From the NCBI GenBank assembly GCA_027575765.1, contig JANBPT010000754.1, forward strand, positions 1-24,110: DNA of 24,110 bases. The letters are read 5' to 3'. The translations under genes and the position numbers were made by a program. The notes beneath the pieces were generated by a model that ran no database searches, was not told the origin of the DNA, and saw only the letters and a list, made by a program, of their open reading frames with translations. Of the stretch, positions 21,821 through 24,110 are shown piece by piece. This DNA comes from Tieghemiomyces parasiticus. Taxonomy: Eukaryota; Kickxellomycota; Dimargaritomycetes; Dimargaritales; Dimargaritaceae. How positions within the stretch are numbered: position 1 is the first letter of the stretch; each line of letters starts with the position of its first letter.

Positions 21821-22605
21821 CTACGATGCTGACTTTGGTGGGGGGTCGACTTGCCTTGGCTCTTCTGACGTAAAGCTTCCTAGAAAGTGATCCAGCTCCC
21901 GCTCGTCCTCTTCGGGTGTCTGATCGGCGGCAGTCCGTGAGGCTTTGGACCGGAGGGACTGGAGGTTGGTCTGCGCATAATTTTGAAGCCACGCCGAGAA
22001 CTCGCGCATCTGCGCAATGGGAGTATAACAGGTGTAGGGAGACAACAGATACTAGGTCAGTAGGTCAATTCGTCCGATACCCACTCGCCTTCATGGGACA
22101 GTCAAACCCCATTGTGGACTACGGTACCTACCGCGGGCGAGTATAAAAGATATCAGGATAAAGCTTACATTGCGGGTTCCGGTGAGGGCACCCAGGCTAA
22201 CGGCTACCAGCCCAGCACTAGAGAAGGTAATTGCGGTCGCAAAGGCCAGCGATTTGAAGGCGGTCTTGCGAGCCTCTTGATGGAGGCCGGCTTGATTCAT
22301 CCGCGTGACGACCATCGGGTGTGTGCGTATACCAGTGGCGACTGTTGTTGGGCGTAGGTTGGGAAGAAAGAAACTGGAAGAGTTAGCGCAGCGGTTGGCG
22401 GGTAAGCCTAATGGCTATCGACCTCGTATGTCTAGGGAACGATAGACCACGCGGCATCTGGCAACTCACCTCTTTTCCGAGTGAACCACAATGAACCTAG
22501 CAGGCCCACGGCAAATGCCCCGCCAGCTATAGCTAGCAGTTGGTTGGAAGTCAGATCCTCGACTGGCTCTGCTGGAGCTGCCGGCTCGTTTGTTTTGGAG
22601 GTCAT
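21821..22605 (-). CDS. TMEM242-like mitochondrial membrane protein, three exons
   Basis: Exons are 22605-22470, 22341-22169 and 22009-21821. Phases fit and the product is 165 aa, compared with about 141 for human TMEM242. The N-terminus is Pro/Ala/Glu-rich. Hydrophobic segment 1 is at about residues 23-41 and ends in TRKR. Segment 2 is at about 76-98 and is followed by GTRNMREFSAWLQNYAQTN. This resembles the human pattern in which the second helix ends before a short 'MNDFRSKMQS' amphipathic stretch. The C-terminal 45 residues are acidic and polar. Known work places TMEM242 in the mitochondrial inner membrane, aiding assembly of the ATP synthase c-ring and complex I. It is divergently paired with PAM18. 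The two-helix layout and the motif after helix 2 carry the call. Overall identity is low, so another small mitochondrial membrane protein remains possible. Confidence 0.7.
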
Positions 22606-23129
22606 GGTGTGCTGGAAATGTGGTATAAGGTAGAGGGTGAAGGGTTACGAGGAAGTTGAATCCCTCAATGCTGTGAGCTGTATCGTGGGCCTAAGGTACG
22701 TACAGGTTGGGGGTGTATGGGTAAATGCAGTGGCCTTGTCATCCAATGCTGCGTTCGTGGTCGAAACGGTTCAGGGTTCACGCGCCCTATCAATTTCGTG
22801 TAAGGTGATCACAGTCCAGTAGGACCAGAGGATTAGACAATTGGGCAACGTGACCGCAGTCAATTATTGTCCAACCGAAGCCACGCAGGCCTCCAAAGAT
22901 CCCATGTGGCTAACTGACAAGGTTGAGGGCGTCGAATATATCACTCGGCACATTCCTCGCTAGGAACGCGACAGCAGCACTTTGCCCGATTCTAGTATCT
23001 CACATCCCGCATCTCTTGAAAATTCATTTTCCTTAACACCAGAGATTTTACCTTCCAACCTCCTCAGTTATACTGCAGTTGCTTACCTGTGCCTCGAACG
23101 ACCTACCCCGATCCACAACGTAAAACGAC
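22606..23129. promoter_or_regulatory. Shared divergent promoter of the TMEM242-like gene and PAM18
   Basis: The two start codons are 524 bases apart and point away from each other, so this interval carries both promoters. It contains a CCAAT on the + strand (22743-22747) and an ATTGG, which is CCAAT on the - strand (22840-22844). The CCAAT-binding HAP/NF-Y complex controls many mitochondrial genes in fungi. Pentamers this short occur by chance, so the link is only suggestive. No TATA box stands at a normal distance from either start. Confidence 0.4.
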
Positions 23130-23758
23130 ATGGTAAGCGTCTTGCTCCAACCAATTTCGCTACTTTCACCAAATGGATCAATACTGCGTCTGGGCGGTAA
23201 CGAGCACTTTATAAAGGACAATTCTAATTGCAAAAATTCCTGACAACGTACTACTCATTCCCTCCCTATCAGGCCACTCCTATCACCATCGGCATCGGTG
23301 TCCTCACTGCAGCTGCTGTTGGTCGCCTCGCCTTCCGCGCAGCTCGCAAGGGTAACCCGAACTTCCTCAAATTTTCACCCAGGACCAGCTCAAAGTACCA
23401 CAAGGGCGGCTTTGACGCCAAGATGAACCAGCGCGAGGCTGCCTTGATATTGGGTGTAAAGTAAGTATCACTCGCACTACAACATATAGACCGTGCCTGT
23501 CGACTGCCAGCATCAACAGATACCAGGGAGTACGACTTCGATTACAGCAGTTTAGCTAGCAGCTAACCATCTTCAACGTACCAAACTCGCATGTCACCCG
23601 TGATAATCAGAGAGAGCGGCCTTACTAAGGACAAACTGAAGGAAGCTCACCGGCGTATCATGTTGCTCAACCACCCGGACCGTGGCGGTTCACCATACCT
23701 CGCCAGCAAAATTAACGAGGCCAAAGAATTCCTAGACGCACGGACTCGTCGCCGGTAA
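23130..23758 (+). CDS. PAM18: Pam18/Tim14, J-protein of the mitochondrial import motor; three exons
   Basis: Pam18 sits in the inner membrane and stimulates the ATPase of matrix Hsp70 at the TIM23 channel, driving preprotein import. Exons are 23130-23132, 23273-23460 and 23611-23758, giving 112 aa. The first coding exon is only the ATG, followed at once by a GTAAGC donor. Exon 2 then reads [19 protein letters not shown], close to the start of human DNAJC19, and no other in-frame ATG exists upstream in exon 2. Residues 3-19 form the membrane anchor. Residues 48-56 are the conserved FDAKMNQRE link. The J-domain (about 52-108) has the HPD triad at 85-87 in [21 protein letters not shown]. The stop TAA overlaps a GTAAGA, so a further exon is conceivable, but the length already matches the family (about 116). 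It is divergent from the TMEM242-like gene. Confidence 0.95.
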
Positions 23759-24110
23759 GAAACCGTGGATACATTTCCAGCCCCATTGACTACATTGCTC
23801 TAGACCCTAAAGGATGATGTAACCCACATGATTACTTCAGCCTGGTATACCTGGCTACAAGCAATATTAAAACATTGCCTCACCACATACCATCCAACTC
23901 TAAATGACAAATAATTATAAGCTAAGGGGAGTAGCGGGCACCTCCGCTGCCAATTTCCACGGCAGCAGTGAGTATATACAGATCACTATTTCAGTACACT
24001 GCCACTGAGAAGTTGATGACATTGCATACGGTCACAAAACGGCGGTGGAGAGGCCTGGAGCAAAGAACTCTGCACTGTTGTCGTAGACCTTGTAATGAAG
24101 AACAGTGGGA
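23759..24110. other. 3' flank of PAM18 to the window end
   Basis: It is A/T-rich near 23870-23930 and presumably contains the PAM18 3' end. No open frame or RNA gene was recognised. Confidence 0.5.

Noticed and set aside
1..24110. tRNA, rRNA, CRISPR array or transposon
   Set aside because: I looked for T-loop patterns, regularly spaced repeats, terminal inverted repeats and transposase or reverse-transcriptase motifs by eye and saw none. A tRNAscan or repeat search was not possible.

Overview
The window reads as nuclear DNA of a fungus, probably from an early-diverging (zygomycete- or chytrid-grade) lineage. Vps17 is a fungal retromer subunit. Several genes carry many introns of about 140-230 bases with GTAAGT-type donors and pyrimidine-rich acceptors. 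Genes sit singly on both strands with CT-rich upstream regions, and no operon-like packing is seen. The lineage is inferred; there is no rRNA or other marker here. No tRNA, rRNA, transposon or CRISPR array was recognised.

Layout from left to right: the 3' end of a small membrane protein (1-333, +); GTP cyclohydrolase I in six exons (1473-3214, +); a mitochondrial-type PrmC/HemK release-factor glutamine methyltransferase in one exon (3799-5049, -); the retromer sorting nexin Vps17 in seven exons (5795-8113, +); a seven-exon alpha-helical repeat protein that best resembles the proteasome chaperone PSMD5/S5B (8490-11671, -); about 3.7 kb with no gene I can defend; a secreted GH19 chitinase in one exon (15393-16283, +); a two-exon sphingoid-base kinase with long disordered insertions (17137-20243, -); about 1.5 kb without a clear gene; and a divergent pair of mitochondrial inner-membrane genes, a TMEM242-like protein (21821-22605, -) and the import-motor J-protein Pam18/Tim14 (23130-23758, +).

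The genes do not form one pathway. They cover folate/pterin synthesis (GTP cyclohydrolase), mitochondrial translation termination (Mtq1), endosome-to-Golgi recycling (Vps17), proteasome assembly (PSMD5-like, tentative), extracellular chitin hydrolysis (GH19), sphingolipid signalling (LCB kinase), and mitochondrial membrane biogenesis and import (TMEM242-like, Pam18). The most distinctive item is the GH19 chitinase, a family uncommon in fungi. I found no convincing undescribed multi-gene system. The most unexplained sequence is 11.7-15.4 kb.

Exon boundaries were built by hand from splice motifs, reading-frame phase and resemblance to remembered family patterns. All listed gene models keep phase across every junction and end at a stop codon. 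No database search was run.
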